Below, piece by piece: positions 37,061 through 46,347 of a stretch of DNA of 64,000 bases. The position numbers and the translations under genes were made by a program. The DNA lies in contig CACKRG010000001.1 in the NCBI GenBank assembly GCA_902602515.1, positions 186,001-250,000 on the forward strand, in the 5' to 3' direction. The notes below the pieces were generated by a model that ran no database searches, was not told the DNA's origin, and worked only from the letters and a program-made list of their open reading frames with translations. Every line of letters starts with the position of its first letter. The stretch's first letter is position 1. This DNA is from an uncultured Alphaproteobacteria bacterium (GTDB taxonomy: Bacteria > Pseudomonadota > Alphaproteobacteria > HIMB59 > GCA-002718135).

Positions 37061-37150
37061 TTGGCCTTTTTTATTTTAAAATAGGGCTAGTGGCCGACCT
37101 ATTTGTATAATTATGTGTCTTTTTAAGTATTTTTTTTTAATTTAATAGAA

Positions 37151-38467
37151 TTATTCTTGGATGCGGCCATAAATTCTAGGCATATAGACAAATAAAGTGA
37201 GTGCTCTTGCAATAAAGAAAAGGCAGAGAGATAGCCATAATCCTGTATTCCCAAAACTTGCTATTAAAAAGAAAGAGACAACAATATAGATGGCGACAGA
37301 TACGATCATCGCATTACGCAGTTCTGTTGTTTGCGAAGCGCCAACAAAGATACCATCAAATTGAAAACAAAAAGAAGCTGCAAAAGGAATAATGATTACC
37401 CAGTAGGAGAATGAAAAACTAATCTCTCGAATATCAGGTAAATCCGTCATTGTAATAATGAAATAATTTTTACTAAAGAAAAAGATTACACATATTACCA
37501 AGCCGGTTAACGTACTTAGAATAAAGGAATTTTTTATGATATCTCTTAATAATTGTTTATTTTTTGATCCAATAGAATAGCCAACAATACCTTCTGTAGA
37601 GAAAGCATAAGCATCAAGAACATAAGCTGATAACATAATAAAATTTAGCAAAATGGTATTTGCTGCTACTGTTTCTTCACTGATAGAATTACCAAGATAA
37701 GTAAAATATAAAAAGGCAAAAGCAAGAAGAAGAGACCGGATAAATATATTAAAATTAATATTAAAAATATTTTTTACTTTACTGAAATTAAAAATTTTTT
37801 TTGTATTGAATTCCAATTTAGTCATTTTGCTTAGATCATAGAATGTATAGAATATAAAGATTATCATTGTCAGCGTTGAAGCTACGAGTGTGCCTAAGGC
37901 AACACCCAAAACATTTAAATTAAAATATAAAACAAAGACTAAGCTTAAAATTATATTGGCAATAGAATAAAACCCGACAATAAGACTTGATGTTTTTGTT
38001 TTTTGTAAACCAATAAACAATCCTGTGATCACAAAAATCGTTAGCTCGCCAAAAGAGGAGTAAATACGAAAGGTAAAATAATCTTTAAAATATTTTTTTG
38101 TTTCAGATGATAATTCAAATACAGATAGGGCAAATTGATAAATATAACCTTGTAAAATGATTAATATAAAAGAAATTATAATGACAAAAGCAATGTTTCG
38201 TAAAAAAATATTTACAATCTCTTGGTAATCACTTGATCCATCTGCTTGTGCAATCATTCCAACCGTACCTGATCGTAAAAAACCAAAACTTCCAAAAAGA
38301 ATAGAAAAGACACTTGCCGCAATACTTGTAGCTACAAGATAACTCGGATTGTCGAGATTACCCATTAATCCTGTATCAACTATAGCTACAATAGGAATAA
38401 CTAAGTTTGCAAAAAAAATAGGAATGGATAATTTAAGAATATTTTGAATAGAAGACCTAGAAGACAT
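37151..38467 (-). CDS. MATE-family multidrug/sodium antiporter
   Basis: I start at ATG 38467 (MSSRSSIQNILKLSIPIFFANLVIPIV). The track start at 38584 would run back through an intrinsic terminator. About 438 residues form twelve hydrophobic segments with MATE landmarks: IVDTGLMG in helix 1-2, AQADGSSDYQEIVNIFLRN, and the repeated half beginning AANTILLNFIMLSAYVLDAYAFSTEGIVGYSIGSK. The acidic residue in AYVLDAYAF is typical of the DinF-like branch. It exports drugs or metabolites with a Na+ or H+ gradient. Expression may depend on the upstream leader and terminator at 38539-38743. Confidence 0.87.
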   Translation of the reverse strand: MSSRSSIQNILKLSIPIFFANLVIPIVAIVDTGLMGNLDNPSYLVATSIAASVFSILFGSFGFLRSGTVGMIAQADGSSDYQEIVNIFLRNIAFVIIISFILIILQGYIYQFALSVFELSSETKKYFKDYFTFRIYSSFGELTIFVITGLFIGLQKTKTSSLIVGFYSIANIILSLVFVLYFNLNVLGVALGTLVASTLTMIIFIFYTFYDLSKMTKLEFNTKKIFNFSKVKNIFNINFNIFIRSLLLAFAFLYFTYLGNSISEETVAANTILLNFIMLSAYVLDAYAFSTEGIVGYSIGSKNKQLLRDIIKNSFILSTLTGLVICVIFFFSKNYFIITMTDLPDIREISFSFSYWVIIIPFAASFCFQFDGIFVGASQTTELRNAMIVSVAIYIVVSFFLIASFGNTGLWLSLCLFFIARALTLFVYMPRIYGRIQE

Positions 38468-38538
38468 TTTAAAGAATAAGAATTTTATATTACTTAATTG
38501 TTTTGACGTTTTTTTTAATTTGTTCAAGAAGTTAGAAT

Positions 38539-38565
38539 AAAAAAACCCCCGTATATTGGGGGTTT
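38539..38565 (-). terminator. Intrinsic terminator upstream of the MATE gene
   Basis: Read on the minus strand, AACCCCC-AATATAC-GGGGGTT is followed by a run of T's. It lies 72 bp before the MATE start and about 165 nt after the promoter at 38715-38743. It either ends a small RNA or attenuates the MATE transcript. Confidence 0.88.
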
Positions 38566-38653
38566 TATAAATTCGGCTCATCACCTAATGCGAGGCCTTT
38601 TAAAAAAAGGTCTGCTTTAATTGCTTAGTTGGCTTTGGTTGTGGACACCACCC

Positions 38654-38674
38654 TTAAAGTGTTGGGGGACTCAT
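38654..38674 (-). CDS. Putative six-residue leader peptide MSPPTL
   Basis: AAGGAG (38683-38688 on the complement) lies 8 nt before an ATG that opens MSPPTL and a TAA stop. The spacing is ideal, and such a strong site before so short an ORF is unlikely to be chance. The Pro-Pro pair is a known slow-translation motif. It sits inside the promoter-terminator unit upstream of the MATE gene. Confidence 0.45.
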   Translation of the reverse strand: MSPPTL

Positions 38675-38714
38675 TTTTTTAGCTCCTTATCTTTAAGAAC
38701 ACGATAACAAATTA

Positions 38715-38743
38715 ATCATATGAGATTCGTTAATATCTATCAA
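38715..38743 (-). promoter_or_regulatory. Sigma-70-type promoter for the leader/MATE transcript
   Basis: On the minus strand TTGATA, a 17-base spacer and TATGAT match the housekeeping -35/-10 consensus closely. The predicted start is near 38708, just upstream of the six-codon ORF. Confidence 0.7.
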
Positions 38744-38851
38744 ATAAGATATTAGTAAAATTTGATACTAAAGTGTTTGGCAAATCACTTAAAAAGAATA
38801 ATATTCACTATCTTTATTTTCGAAATCTTATAAAGCTCATCTTACTTTAAA

Positions 38852-39331
38852 ATGCAAATTGGCAAATACAAATACGAATTTGATTTCTTTAGTTGGATTA
38901 AAAAAACTGAACTAGTAGAACTAGAAGGTGTAAATCCTGCTGATGATCCTGTTCGTCCAGAACTTGATAATGATTTTCGAACATCAAAAGGAAGAAAAAT
39001 TTTTGGGCTTAAATATAAGGATGATATCGAGGGTATTGCATGCTTTGCCTTTACAAATGAAATACCAGCAACCATTAAAGAAATGGATTTGATGAGTGTT
39101 GAGGAGGATAAAGCAAGCATTCCAGTAGCCTATACTTTATGGTCTTTTAAAAAAGGGGCAGGGAAAAAAATTATGAAAGAACTCCAAAAATATATTAAAT
39201 CAAAAGAGCAGTTTGAAAGTATTATTACTATTTCTCCTTTAACTCCCGTTGCTACCCATTATCATATTCGAAATGGGGCAAGATTAATTAAGATTAACCC
39301 TACAACACAGAACTTCGAATATAAAATTTAA
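38852..39331 (+). CDS. Small GNAT-like protein, function unknown
   Basis: This 159-residue soluble protein contains strands around IFGLKYKDDIEGIACFAF and MDLMSVEEDKASIPVAYTLWSFKKGAGKKIMKEL, and a late PVATHYHIRNGARLIKINP. The last part resembles the 'fH.rNGA' segment of GNAT acyltransferases. The helix after SFKKGAGKKIM could correspond to the acetyl-CoA loop. Substrate cannot be guessed. It stands alone between the leader RNA and the purine genes. Confidence 0.5.
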   Translation: MQIGKYKYEFDFFSWIKKTELVELEGVNPADDPVRPELDNDFRTSKGRKIFGLKYKDDIEGIACFAFTNEIPATIKEMDLMSVEEDKASIPVAYTLWSFKKGAGKKIMKELQKYIKSKEQFESIITISPLTPVATHYHIRNGARLIKINPTTQNFEYKI

Positions 39332-39340
39332 GGAGAAGGG

Positions 39341-39362
39341 GTTCAAAAAGTTTTATTTGAAC
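39341..39362. repeat. Inverted repeat upstream of the IMP dehydrogenase gene
   Basis: GTTCAAA, eight bases, TTTGAAC is a perfect 7-bp inverted repeat in the 72-bp gap between the GNAT-like gene and guaB. It is followed by TATTTATTTT, so it could be a weak terminator or an operator. Confidence 0.45.
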
Positions 39363-39403
39363 TATTTATTTTACAAATCGAAACAAAATAAATACAGTTG
39401 GAA

Positions 39404-40510
39404 ATGGCCTACCAAATAAATACTAATTATTCCGTTACTTTTGATGATGTTCTGCTTTCACCAGCGTATTCTGAGATCAAACCAAAAGACGTAGATACAT
39501 CGATTACAATTGGAAAAGTAAAATTACACATTCCTATACTCTCAGCTGCAATGGATACTGTGACAGAGAATAAGATGGCTATCCATCTCGCACTAAATGG
39601 TGGTCTTGGTGTGATTCACCGTAATATGCCAATTGATAAACAAGCAAATGAAGTTAAAAAAGTTCATAGCTTTAAAGTTAATTCAAAAAAATTTGAAAAT
39701 GCTGTAATTAATTCTGATAAAAAGATTGCTGTAGGTGCTGCAATTGGTGTGGAAAATAATGCTTATTTGCGCCTATTAGAATTATTAAAAGTTGGTGTTG
39801 ATATAGTCTTTATTGATGTTGCTCATGCGCACACAAAAACAACTTTACAGTTTATTGAGAAAGCAAAAAAAGTTTTAAAGAAAACACCTCTTATTGTTGG
39901 AAATATTGCTACAAAAAAAGCTGCATCAGATTTAATTAGTGCTGGTGCTGATGCTATTAAAGTTGGTATTGGCCCAGGATCAATTTGTACAACAAGAGTT
40001 GTAACTGGTGTTGGTATTCCTCAGCTTTCAGCTATAATGGATACATTTCAGGCTGCCAAAAAATTTAAAATTCCAGTTATTGCAGATGGAGGAATAAAAA
40101 CATCAGGTGATATTGCAAAAGCTATAGCAGGTGGCGCAAGTGCCTGTATGATAGGGTCTTTATTTGCTGGCACTGAGGAATCACCAGGAAAATTATTAAC
40201 AATCAAAGGTAAGAAATTTAAATCCTATAGAGGTATGGGCTCTGTAGGGGCAATGCAAAAAGGTTCTTTTGATCGGTACTCCCAAGAAGAAACAAAGAAT
40301 GCAAAAAAATTAGTGGCAGAAGGTGTGGAAGGGATGGTTCCATACAAAGGTAAAATAGAAGATGTAGCGTATCAACTTGTTGGGGGTTTAAAATCTTCTA
40401 TGGGTTACACTGGTCATAAAAATATTAAGAAAATGCAAGGCAATTGTAAATTTGTTTTTATTTCTAAAGCAGGAGCCCGCGAAAGTAACGTTCACGATAT
40501 CATTATGTAA
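39404..40510 (+). CDS. guaB: IMP dehydrogenase lacking the CBS domain pair
   Basis: The enzyme oxidises IMP to XMP, the first committed step to GMP. I start at ATG 39404; the track's TTG adds two residues. The barrel blocks are [44 protein letters not shown] (catalytic Cys), [25 protein letters not shown] (the Arg-Tyr of the flap) and [21 protein letters not shown] and the RY flap fit IMPDH rather than GMP reductase. It has 368 residues instead of about 490: the CBS/Bateman insert normally following VIHRNM is absent. purE and purK follow. Confidence 0.9.
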   Translation: MAYQINTNYSVTFDDVLLSPAYSEIKPKDVDTSITIGKVKLHIPILSAAMDTVTENKMAIHLALNGGLGVIHRNMPIDKQANEVKKVHSFKVNSKKFENAVINSDKKIAVGAAIGVENNAYLRLLELLKVGVDIVFIDVAHAHTKTTLQFIEKAKKVLKKTPLIVGNIATKKAASDLISAGADAIKVGIGPGSICTTRVVTGVGIPQLSAIMDTFQAAKKFKIPVIADGGIKTSGDIAKAIAGGASACMIGSLFAGTEESPGKLLTIKGKKFKSYRGMGSVGAMQKGSFDRYSQEETKNAKKLVAEGVEGMVPYKGKIEDVAYQLVGGLKSSMGYTGHKNIKKMQGNCKFVFISKAGARESNVHDIIM

Positions 40511-40552
40511 TAATGTGTCGAATCATCTTTGAATTGATACAATAAAATAAAA

Positions 40553-41044
40553 ATGACGTCAGCATCAACAAAACATAAGGTAGCAATTGTGATGGGTAGT
40601 AAGTCTGATTATGCTACCATGAAAAATTGTGAAAAAATTTTAAAATTACTGAAAGTTAAGTTTGAAACCAAAATTGTTTCTGCACACCGCACACCAGAGA
40701 GAATGTTTAAATTTGCTAAAGCAGCTGAAGATAATAATATTTCTATAATTATTGCCGGAGCAGGAGGTTCTGCACATTTACCAGGAATGATTGCGTCATT
40801 GACAACTATACCTGTAATCGGTGTACCAGTAGAAAGTCGTAAATTAAAAGGATTAGATAGTTTATTATCAATAGTACAAATGCCAAAAGGCATTCCTGTT
40901 AGCAGTGTTGCAATTGGTGAAGATGGAGCAATTAATGCTGGTTTATATGCAGCATCCATAATTGCACTTACGAATAAAGAAATTAAGAAAAATTTAAAAA
41001 ATTATCGAAGTAAACAATCAAAAGCTGTTAAACAAAAACCATAA
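40553..41044 (+). CDS. purE: N5-carboxyaminoimidazole ribonucleotide mutase
   Basis: This 163-residue class I PurE has [15 protein letters not shown], the substrate-binding [10 protein letters not shown] and [26 protein letters not shown]. It moves the carboxyl group from N5 to C4 of the imidazole in purine synthesis. Length is normal. It sits 42 bp after guaB and 3 bp before purK, so it acts and is expressed with purK. Confidence 0.95.
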   Translation: MTSASTKHKVAIVMGSKSDYATMKNCEKILKLLKVKFETKIVSAHRTPERMFKFAKAAEDNNISIIIAGAGGSAHLPGMIASLTTIPVIGVPVESRKLKGLDSLLSIVQMPKGIPVSSVAIGEDGAINAGLYAASIIALTNKEIKKNLKNYRSKQSKAVKQKP

Positions 41045-41047
41045 CTC

Positions 41048-42091
41048 ATGAATACACCCACACTTGGCATTATCGGTGGTGGACAATTAGGAAGTCTTTT
41101 AGCAGATGCTGCAAAAAAAATAGATATACAAACTGTCATATTAAGTGATGATCCTGATGCACCCGGAAAACACTTTGCTACTAAATTTATTTTTGGTCAG
41201 TATGATGATGATGCAACGATAAATAATTTTATTAATGAAGTTGATCTTGTTACATACGAATTTGAAAATATACCCTTTGCAATATTAAAAAAGATTAATG
41301 AAAAGAAACAAGTTTTACCTAAACCAGAAATTAATCAACTCATTCAACACCGGGAAACAGAAAAAAAATTTCTCAATGATAATAATATAACAACAACAAA
41401 ATATGTAACTGTCAAAAATGAAAAAGATTTGAGTGAAAATGTAGACTTGCTTCCTGGTTTGTTAAAAACCACTACGTTAGGATACGATGGTAAAGGTCAG
41501 TATAAATTAAATACTGTAGATGATATTACTAACGAGATTGATTTTACAAAAGAATATATTTTAGAAAAACTCATTCATCTAAAAAAAGAAATTTCAGTAG
41601 TAATTACTCGTTTTGATCAAAATAGTTATGAGATCTATGATCCTATTGAAAATGTTCATGAAGAACAAATTTTAAAATATTCAACAATACCAAGTGATAT
41701 CTCTGATGACATACGAATAAAATCAATTGAGTGGGCAAAACAAGTTGTAGAAAAACTAGATTATATTGGAACGTTATGTGTAGAATTTTTTATTGATGCT
41801 GATGATAATTTATATGCTAACGAAATTGCTCCTCGTGTTCATAATTCTGGACATCTCACAATGAATTCTCATAATATTTGTCAATTTGAAAATCATGTAC
41901 GAGCAGTATGTGGCTTAGAAAGGATTAATACAAAAAAATTGTTTAATGCCAAAATGATTAATTTAATTGGCGATGATATAACACCGTATCGAAATAAAAC
42001 ATTTATGGATAACGAATTTTTTTATGACTATTTAAAAACAGAAATTAAAAATAAAAGAAAAATGGGTCATATAACAATTATTGAAAAATAA
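41048..42091 (+). CDS. purK: N5-carboxyaminoimidazole ribonucleotide synthase
   Basis: This 347-residue ATP-grasp enzyme begins LGIIGGGQLGSLLADAAKK and continues with VTYEFENIP, KTTTLGYDGKGQ and EIAPRVHNSGHLT. It carboxylates AIR with ATP and bicarbonate for PurE. It is directly coupled to purE (3-bp gap) and converges with purC 10 bp away. Confidence 0.93.
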   Translation: MNTPTLGIIGGGQLGSLLADAAKKIDIQTVILSDDPDAPGKHFATKFIFGQYDDDATINNFINEVDLVTYEFENIPFAILKKINEKKQVLPKPEINQLIQHRETEKKFLNDNNITTTKYVTVKNEKDLSENVDLLPGLLKTTTLGYDGKGQYKLNTVDDITNEIDFTKEYILEKLIHLKKEISVVITRFDQNSYEIYDPIENVHEEQILKYSTIPSDISDDIRIKSIEWAKQVVEKLDYIGTLCVEFFIDADDNLYANEIAPRVHNSGHLTMNSHNICQFENHVRAVCGLERINTKKLFNAKMINLIGDDITPYRNKTFMDNEFFYDYLKTEIKNKRKMGHITIIEK

Positions 42092-42101
42092 TTTATTAAC
42101 T

Positions 42102-42998
42102 TTAATTAAATTGATCTGTTAACCTTGTTACCAGTTGATATTTGTTGGCAACATTTACTAAATCCTCTCCCTCACGAAAAGATTGTTTATCTAATTGTTT
42201 AGTGGGATCTCCGCCAGGCCATATTCGCCAACTATCATTATCAATAACATCAGATAAAACTAATGAATTATCTGATACTTTAAAACCAAGCTCAAACTTA
42301 ATATCGACTAAATGTATAGGACCATCAATTGTATTAATAGTTTTCCATTTGTCTTCAATAAGCTCAAAACTTGGAAGAATAATTCCATTAATAGCTATTT
42401 CCAATTCTTGATCAGACAATAATTTTTTGGTTTTCATCAAGCTTTTGCTTGTAATAGGTTGTTTGGCAGAAAATAATTTCCATTCTTCTCCAGTTTTTAC
42501 AAAAGGATCCGTAAATACACCCTCTTCCCATTTTCCATCTTTTAAGAATTGTCTTCTCGCTTCACTCTCATCCATTTGAACAGGTTCTGCAACATGAGGA
42601 GGAATAACAACAGCTTGTTTATGAAATATTTCCCAAACTAAGTTTTCAAATTGATGAGGATTACTTTTATCTTTTGCAAATTGAGTGTTTCTACTTAAAT
42701 AACTCCCCCATGCATAACGTCTGACTACAAATTCTAAAGGGAGCATATTACAGTTATAACTTAAAAAAGTATTTGGAGAATCTTGTTCAATAAATGATGT
42801 TGCAATACCTGCCTTGGTTAGCATACTAAAAACATTACTTGTTTGTTTTGTCTTTTGTATTCCAATATCTTTAATTTCCTCTTTCTTCGCTGCATCTCCT
42901 CCTGTTAAAAAATCTTTTGTTACAATTCGAATGATATTTTGATCATTTGTTTTCTCAATAATTTTAGTTTTTCCTTCAACTAAAAATGAATTACTCAT
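42102..42998 (-). CDS. purC: SAICAR synthetase, long form
   Basis: The enzyme joins aspartate to CAIR. I start at ATG 42998 (MSNSFLVEGKTKIIE), since GKTK is the usual first block; the track start adds 14 residues inside purD. Further blocks are LPLEFVVRRYAWGSYLSR, HLVDIKFELGF and VLSDVIDNDSWRIWP. About 298 residues is longer than the common bacterial 240. The insert between the VVRR and DIKFE blocks (NLVWEIFHKQAVVIPPHV ... GVFTDPFVKTGEEWKLF) makes it an atypical subtype. It overlaps purD by 8 bp. Confidence 0.87.
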   Translation of the reverse strand: MSNSFLVEGKTKIIEKTNDQNIIRIVTKDFLTGGDAAKKEEIKDIGIQKTKQTSNVFSMLTKAGIATSFIEQDSPNTFLSYNCNMLPLEFVVRRYAWGSYLSRNTQFAKDKSNPHQFENLVWEIFHKQAVVIPPHVAEPVQMDESEARRQFLKDGKWEEGVFTDPFVKTGEEWKLFSAKQPITSKSLMKTKKLLSDQELEIAINGIILPSFELIEDKWKTINTIDGPIHLVDIKFELGFKVSDNSLVLSDVIDNDSWRIWPGGDPTKQLDKQSFREGEDLVNVANKYQLVTRLTDQFN

Positions 42999-44268
42999 CG
43001 ATATATCTCCAACCGATATCTTTTCGATAATATCCCTCATCCCAGTTAATTTGATTGATTATATTGTGAATAGATTCTCTAATACTTTTTAAATCCTTAC
43101 CTGTACTAGAGATATTTAATACGCGCCCTCCATTAGAGATCCATTTATTTTCTTTAAGCATTGTTCCTGCATGAAACAGATACTCATCTTTTGTTAAAGT
43201 AAGATTTTCCAAATTATTAATTGATGTGTATTTTTTATAATCCTCTGGATAGCCATTAGCAGCAATTACTACTGTCATGGCATAATCATTTTTCCACTTA
43301 ATTTTATCTATTTCATTTAAAGTGCCTATTGCCGAAGCATGAAGTAGTTCTAATAAATCTGTTTCTAATAGTGGAATAATTGCTTGCGTTTCTGGATCAC
43401 CAAAACGAACATTAATTTCGAGTAAATTTGGACCCTGATCTGTTAGAATTAATCCTGCATAAAACATTCCTTGATAGTTGATGCCTTGTTCAGCTAGATA
43501 TTTAACAATAGGTTCAACAAATGTTTTGGATAATTCATTCATTTTATTTGATGAAATAGAAGGAACAGGTGTGTAGGCTCCCATACCACCAGTGTTTAAC
43601 CCTTTTTCTCCTTCTAAAATTTTTTTATGATCTTGTGCTGTTGTAAGTGGCAACACAAATCCATTTTTATCGATAAGTGAAAATAAACTTATCTCTTCAC
43701 CAACTAAAAACTCCTCAATAACAACTACTGAACCGGCATTACCAAAAGAATCATCTTTAAAACATTTAATCAGTGCATCTTTTGCATCCTCCTTTGTTTG
43801 ACAAATAATAACTCCTTTTCCTGCCGCTAAACCATCAGCTTTAATAACAAGAGGATAGGACTGGTTTTGACAAAAATTTAAGGCTTCATCATAGTTGTCA
43901 AATACATCATAAGCTGCTGTTGCTATATTTAATTTTTTACAAATGTCTTTTGTAAATTTTTTAGATCTTTCTAGCTCAGCTCCCATCTGATCAGGGCCAA
44001 AAACCAATATAGAATTATTTATTAAAAGGTTCGATAATCCTTTTGTTAAAGGTAGTTCTGGACCAATCACCACGAGATCAATTTTACTTTCTAGACAAAA
44101 TTGAAGAATAGCATCATGGTCATTAACATCTATGGTAATCGAAGAAGCAATTTCACTGATACTATCACTTCCAGGAATACAATATAAATTAGCACAATTA
44201 GGAGATTGTTTTATACCATAACATAGTGCGTGTTCTCTTCCACCATTACCAATGACAAGAACTTTCAT
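42991..44268 (-). CDS. purD: Phosphoribosylamine-glycine ligase
   Basis: This 425-residue ATP-grasp enzyme has VLVIGNGGREHAL at the N-terminus, IKADGLAAGKGVIIC, GGMGAYTPVPSI and LLEINVRFGDPETQAI. It makes GAR, the second step of purine synthesis. Length is normal. It is transcribed with purF upstream (20-bp gap) and purC downstream. Confidence 0.96.
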   Translation of the reverse strand: MKVLVIGNGGREHALCYGIKQSPNCANLYCIPGSDSISEIASSITIDVNDHDAILQFCLESKIDLVVIGPELPLTKGLSNLLINNSILVFGPDQMGAELERSKKFTKDICKKLNIATAAYDVFDNYDEALNFCQNQSYPLVIKADGLAAGKGVIICQTKEDAKDALIKCFKDDSFGNAGSVVVIEEFLVGEEISLFSLIDKNGFVLPLTTAQDHKKILEGEKGLNTGGMGAYTPVPSISSNKMNELSKTFVEPIVKYLAEQGINYQGMFYAGLILTDQGPNLLEINVRFGDPETQAIIPLLETDLLELLHASAIGTLNEIDKIKWKNDYAMTVVIAANGYPEDYKKYTSINNLENLTLTKDEYLFHAGTMLKENKWISNGGRVLNISSTGKDLKSIRESIHNIINQINWDEGYYRKDIGWRYIDE

Positions 44269-44288
44269 GAAAGAAAATAATTCATCAA

Positions 44289-45776
44289 TTAGTTATTTGA
44301 AGCAAGGCTTAAAAATGATAGTTTTTTTAAGCTTTCGTCATTCAAGTAGTCTAAAGGTCTGACTGGATACTCTCCTGTAAAATAATGATCAGTAAATTGA
44401 GGATTCTCATTATCTCTCTCACTGTAGCCAAGAGCTTGATAAAGACCATCTAATGATAAAAATTTTAACGATTTAGCTCCAATATATTTGCGCATTTCCT
44501 CTAAATTTTTATTTGCAGCCAATAATTCTTCTTGGGTCGGAGTATCGACTCCATAAAAATCAGGATATTTAATTGCGGGTGAAGCAATACGCATATGGAC
44601 TTCTTTTGCTCCAAAATCATAAAGCATTTTTATTATCTTAGTGGATGTTGTTCCTCGAACCAATGAGTCGTCAATTAAAACAACTTTCTTTTTTTTAATT
44701 GAACTTTTGTTAGGATTTAGTTTTAACTTTACACCTAAACTTCTAATTTGCTGAGTTGGCTCAATAAATGTCCTCCCTACATAATGATTTCTTATTAACC
44801 CTAATTCAAAAGGAATACCAGACTCTTGACTAAAGCCAAGTGCTGCAGGAACACCAGAGTCTGGAACTGGTACAACTACATCAGGTTTTATATCGGTTTC
44901 TTTTGCTAAGTATGTACCTAAATTTTTTCTATATTCATAAGCAGTTTTGTTTTTTAAAATACTATCTGGTCGCGAAAAATAAATATATTCAAAAACACAT
45001 GGTTTAATTTGTTTTTTTGGAAATGGTCTTCTACTTTCAACTTTATTGTCTTTAATAACTACAACTTCACCATTTTCAATTTCGCGGATAAATTTTGCAC
45101 CTATAATATCTAGCGCGCAAGTTTCAGAGGCAAGGATAAATGCATTTTTAAATTTACCTAAAACAAGTGGGCGAATACCTAACGGATCTCTTGCACCCAT
45201 CAATGTACCATTAGCAATAATTGATAAAGCATAACCACCTTGAATTTGCATTAAAGCATCAATAATTTTATTTAAAATATCTTTCTTTTTTGAACGAGCT
45301 ACAAGTTGAACAATTGTTTCGGTATCGGATGTTGTTTGAAATATTGCTCCTTCACGTACCATTTGATCTCTTAGAAGAAGTGCATTTGTTAAATTGCCAT
45401 TATGAGCAATGCTAATAGCTCCACCATGAAGGTCAGCATAAAAAGGTTGTATATTCCTTATTGTTTCACCGCCTGTTGTTGAATAACGATTGTGTCCGAT
45501 TGCAATTTTTCCCTTAAGTTTATCTAATGAATGTTTCTTCGTAAAATTATCTCCAACCAATCCAAATTTCCTCTCTGAGTGATAAGAATTGCCATCATAA
45601 CTTACAATTCCGCAACCTTCTTGACCACGATGTTGCAACGCGTGCAAACCAAGAGCTGTTAAGGCTGAAGCATCTTTGGTTCCACTTATTCCAAAAACAC
45701 CACACTCCTCATTAAGTCTGGGGAAATGAGATTGCTTTACCTCAAATTTTTTTAAAAATTTTAGTCGATTTTTCAT
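44289..45776 (-). CDS. purF: Amidophosphoribosyltransferase
   Basis: This is the committed step of purine synthesis (glutamine to phosphoribosylamine). The 495-residue protein has the nucleophile Cys in NEECGVFGISG after a short propeptide, LHALQHRGQEGCG, GHNRYSTTGG, and the PRPP site VVLIDDSLVRGTT. KPCVFEYIYFSRPDS keeps one of the Fe-S cysteines of the Bacillus form. The other three positions read Asp or other residues (YPDFYG, NENPQFTDHYFTGEYP), so no cluster is expected. It is 1 bp from purN. Confidence 0.96.
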   Translation of the reverse strand: MKNRLKFLKKFEVKQSHFPRLNEECGVFGISGTKDASALTALGLHALQHRGQEGCGIVSYDGNSYHSERKFGLVGDNFTKKHSLDKLKGKIAIGHNRYSTTGGETIRNIQPFYADLHGGAISIAHNGNLTNALLLRDQMVREGAIFQTTSDTETIVQLVARSKKKDILNKIIDALMQIQGGYALSIIANGTLMGARDPLGIRPLVLGKFKNAFILASETCALDIIGAKFIREIENGEVVVIKDNKVESRRPFPKKQIKPCVFEYIYFSRPDSILKNKTAYEYRKNLGTYLAKETDIKPDVVVPVPDSGVPAALGFSQESGIPFELGLIRNHYVGRTFIEPTQQIRSLGVKLKLNPNKSSIKKKKVVLIDDSLVRGTTSTKIIKMLYDFGAKEVHMRIASPAIKYPDFYGVDTPTQEELLAANKNLEEMRKYIGAKSLKFLSLDGLYQALGYSERDNENPQFTDHYFTGEYPVRPLDYLNDESLKKLSFLSLASNN

Positions 45777-45777
45777 C

Positions 45778-46347
45778 TTACTCTTGTCTTTTTAAAAGTG
45801 TTTTTGCAACCATCTGTAATGCTCTTGGATAAACCTTATGCTCTTCTATCAATATTTTTTTTGAGAGTGATTCGGTATTATCTTTCTTCAAAATCTTTAC
45901 TTTTTTTTGCAATATAATCTTTCCAGAGTCAATTTTAGAGGTTACGTAATGAACACTACAACCAGAATAGCTTGCTTTAGCCTTTATTGCCTGATCCTGA
46001 GCTTTTAAGCCTTTGAAAGCTGGAAGATAAGATGGATGAATATTGATTAATCGGGATTGCCACTGCCTTACAAATTTTGAGTCTAAAACTTGCATAAAAC
46101 CAGCTAAACAAATGAGGTCTATATTTTTTAGATACTTAATGACTTTGTATTCAAAATTTTTTCTTGGAATAAAATGTATAAAAGGAATTTTATTTTTTTT
46201 AGCAATAATCAAACCTTTTGCTTTAGAATTATTGGAGACTACTAATTGAACCTCAACTACACTTTTTTTTTTAAATGATGATTGTATTAGTGATTCTAAA
46301 TTTGAACCTCTCCCTGATATAAAAATAGCAACTCGTAATTTTTTCAA
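45778..46347 (-). CDS. purN: Phosphoribosylglycinamide formyltransferase
   Basis: This 189-residue folate-dependent GAR transformylase has FISGRGSNLESLI, LAGFMQVL, INIHPSYLPAFKG (Asn and His of the active site) and GCSVHYVTSKIDSG. Length is normal. It overlaps purM by 4 bp (ATGA) and is followed by purF, giving purM-purN-purF-purD-purC on one strand. Confidence 0.95.
   Translation of the reverse strand: MKKLRVAIFISGRGSNLESLIQSSFKKKSVVEVQLVVSNNSKAKGLIIAKKNKIPFIHFIPRKNFEYKVIKYLKNIDLICLAGFMQVLDSKFVRQWQSRLINIHPSYLPAFKGLKAQDQAIKAKASYSGCSVHYVTSKIDSGKIILQKKVKILKKDNTESLSKKILIEEHKVYPRALQMVAKTLLKRQE

Larger units (their letters stand above)
38539..38708 (-). ncRNA. Short transcription unit / leader RNA upstream of the MATE gene
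   Basis: A good minus-strand promoter and an intrinsic terminator bound about 165-170 nt with no long ORF. The RNA contains a strong ribosome binding site with a six-codon ORF, then GTGG-TGT-CCAC as a small hairpin, and ends at the terminator. The CCCCCAA inside the six-codon ORF repeats the 5' arm of the terminator, so it could pair with the same GGGGG arm and act as an antiterminator. It does not match any riboswitch, 6S, SRP or tmRNA pattern I know. It may be an attenuator for the MATE gene or an independent sRNA. Ends are estimates. Confidence 0.55.

Noticed and set aside
38468-38584. MATE protein starting at 38584 as in the ORF track
   Set aside because: This extension would translate through the intrinsic terminator at 38539-38565. 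The family N-terminus begins at ATG 38467.
38614-38634. A fifth copy of the boundary motif (CTTAGTTGGCTTTGGTTG)
   Set aside because: Only about ten bases match, the AACAATCTC half is missing, and the sequence belongs to the leader RNA on the other strand.
38539-38743. The MATE leader as 6S RNA, SRP RNA, tmRNA or a known riboswitch
   Set aside because: Its ends do not pair into a long rod, no SRP tetraloop domain or tRNA-like end is seen, and no conserved riboswitch core is recognisable.
39404-40510. GMP reductase instead of IMP dehydrogenase
   Set aside because: The length would fit, but [10 protein letters not shown] after the catalytic Cys and the FDRYSQ...[11 protein letters not shown] flap are IMPDH features.
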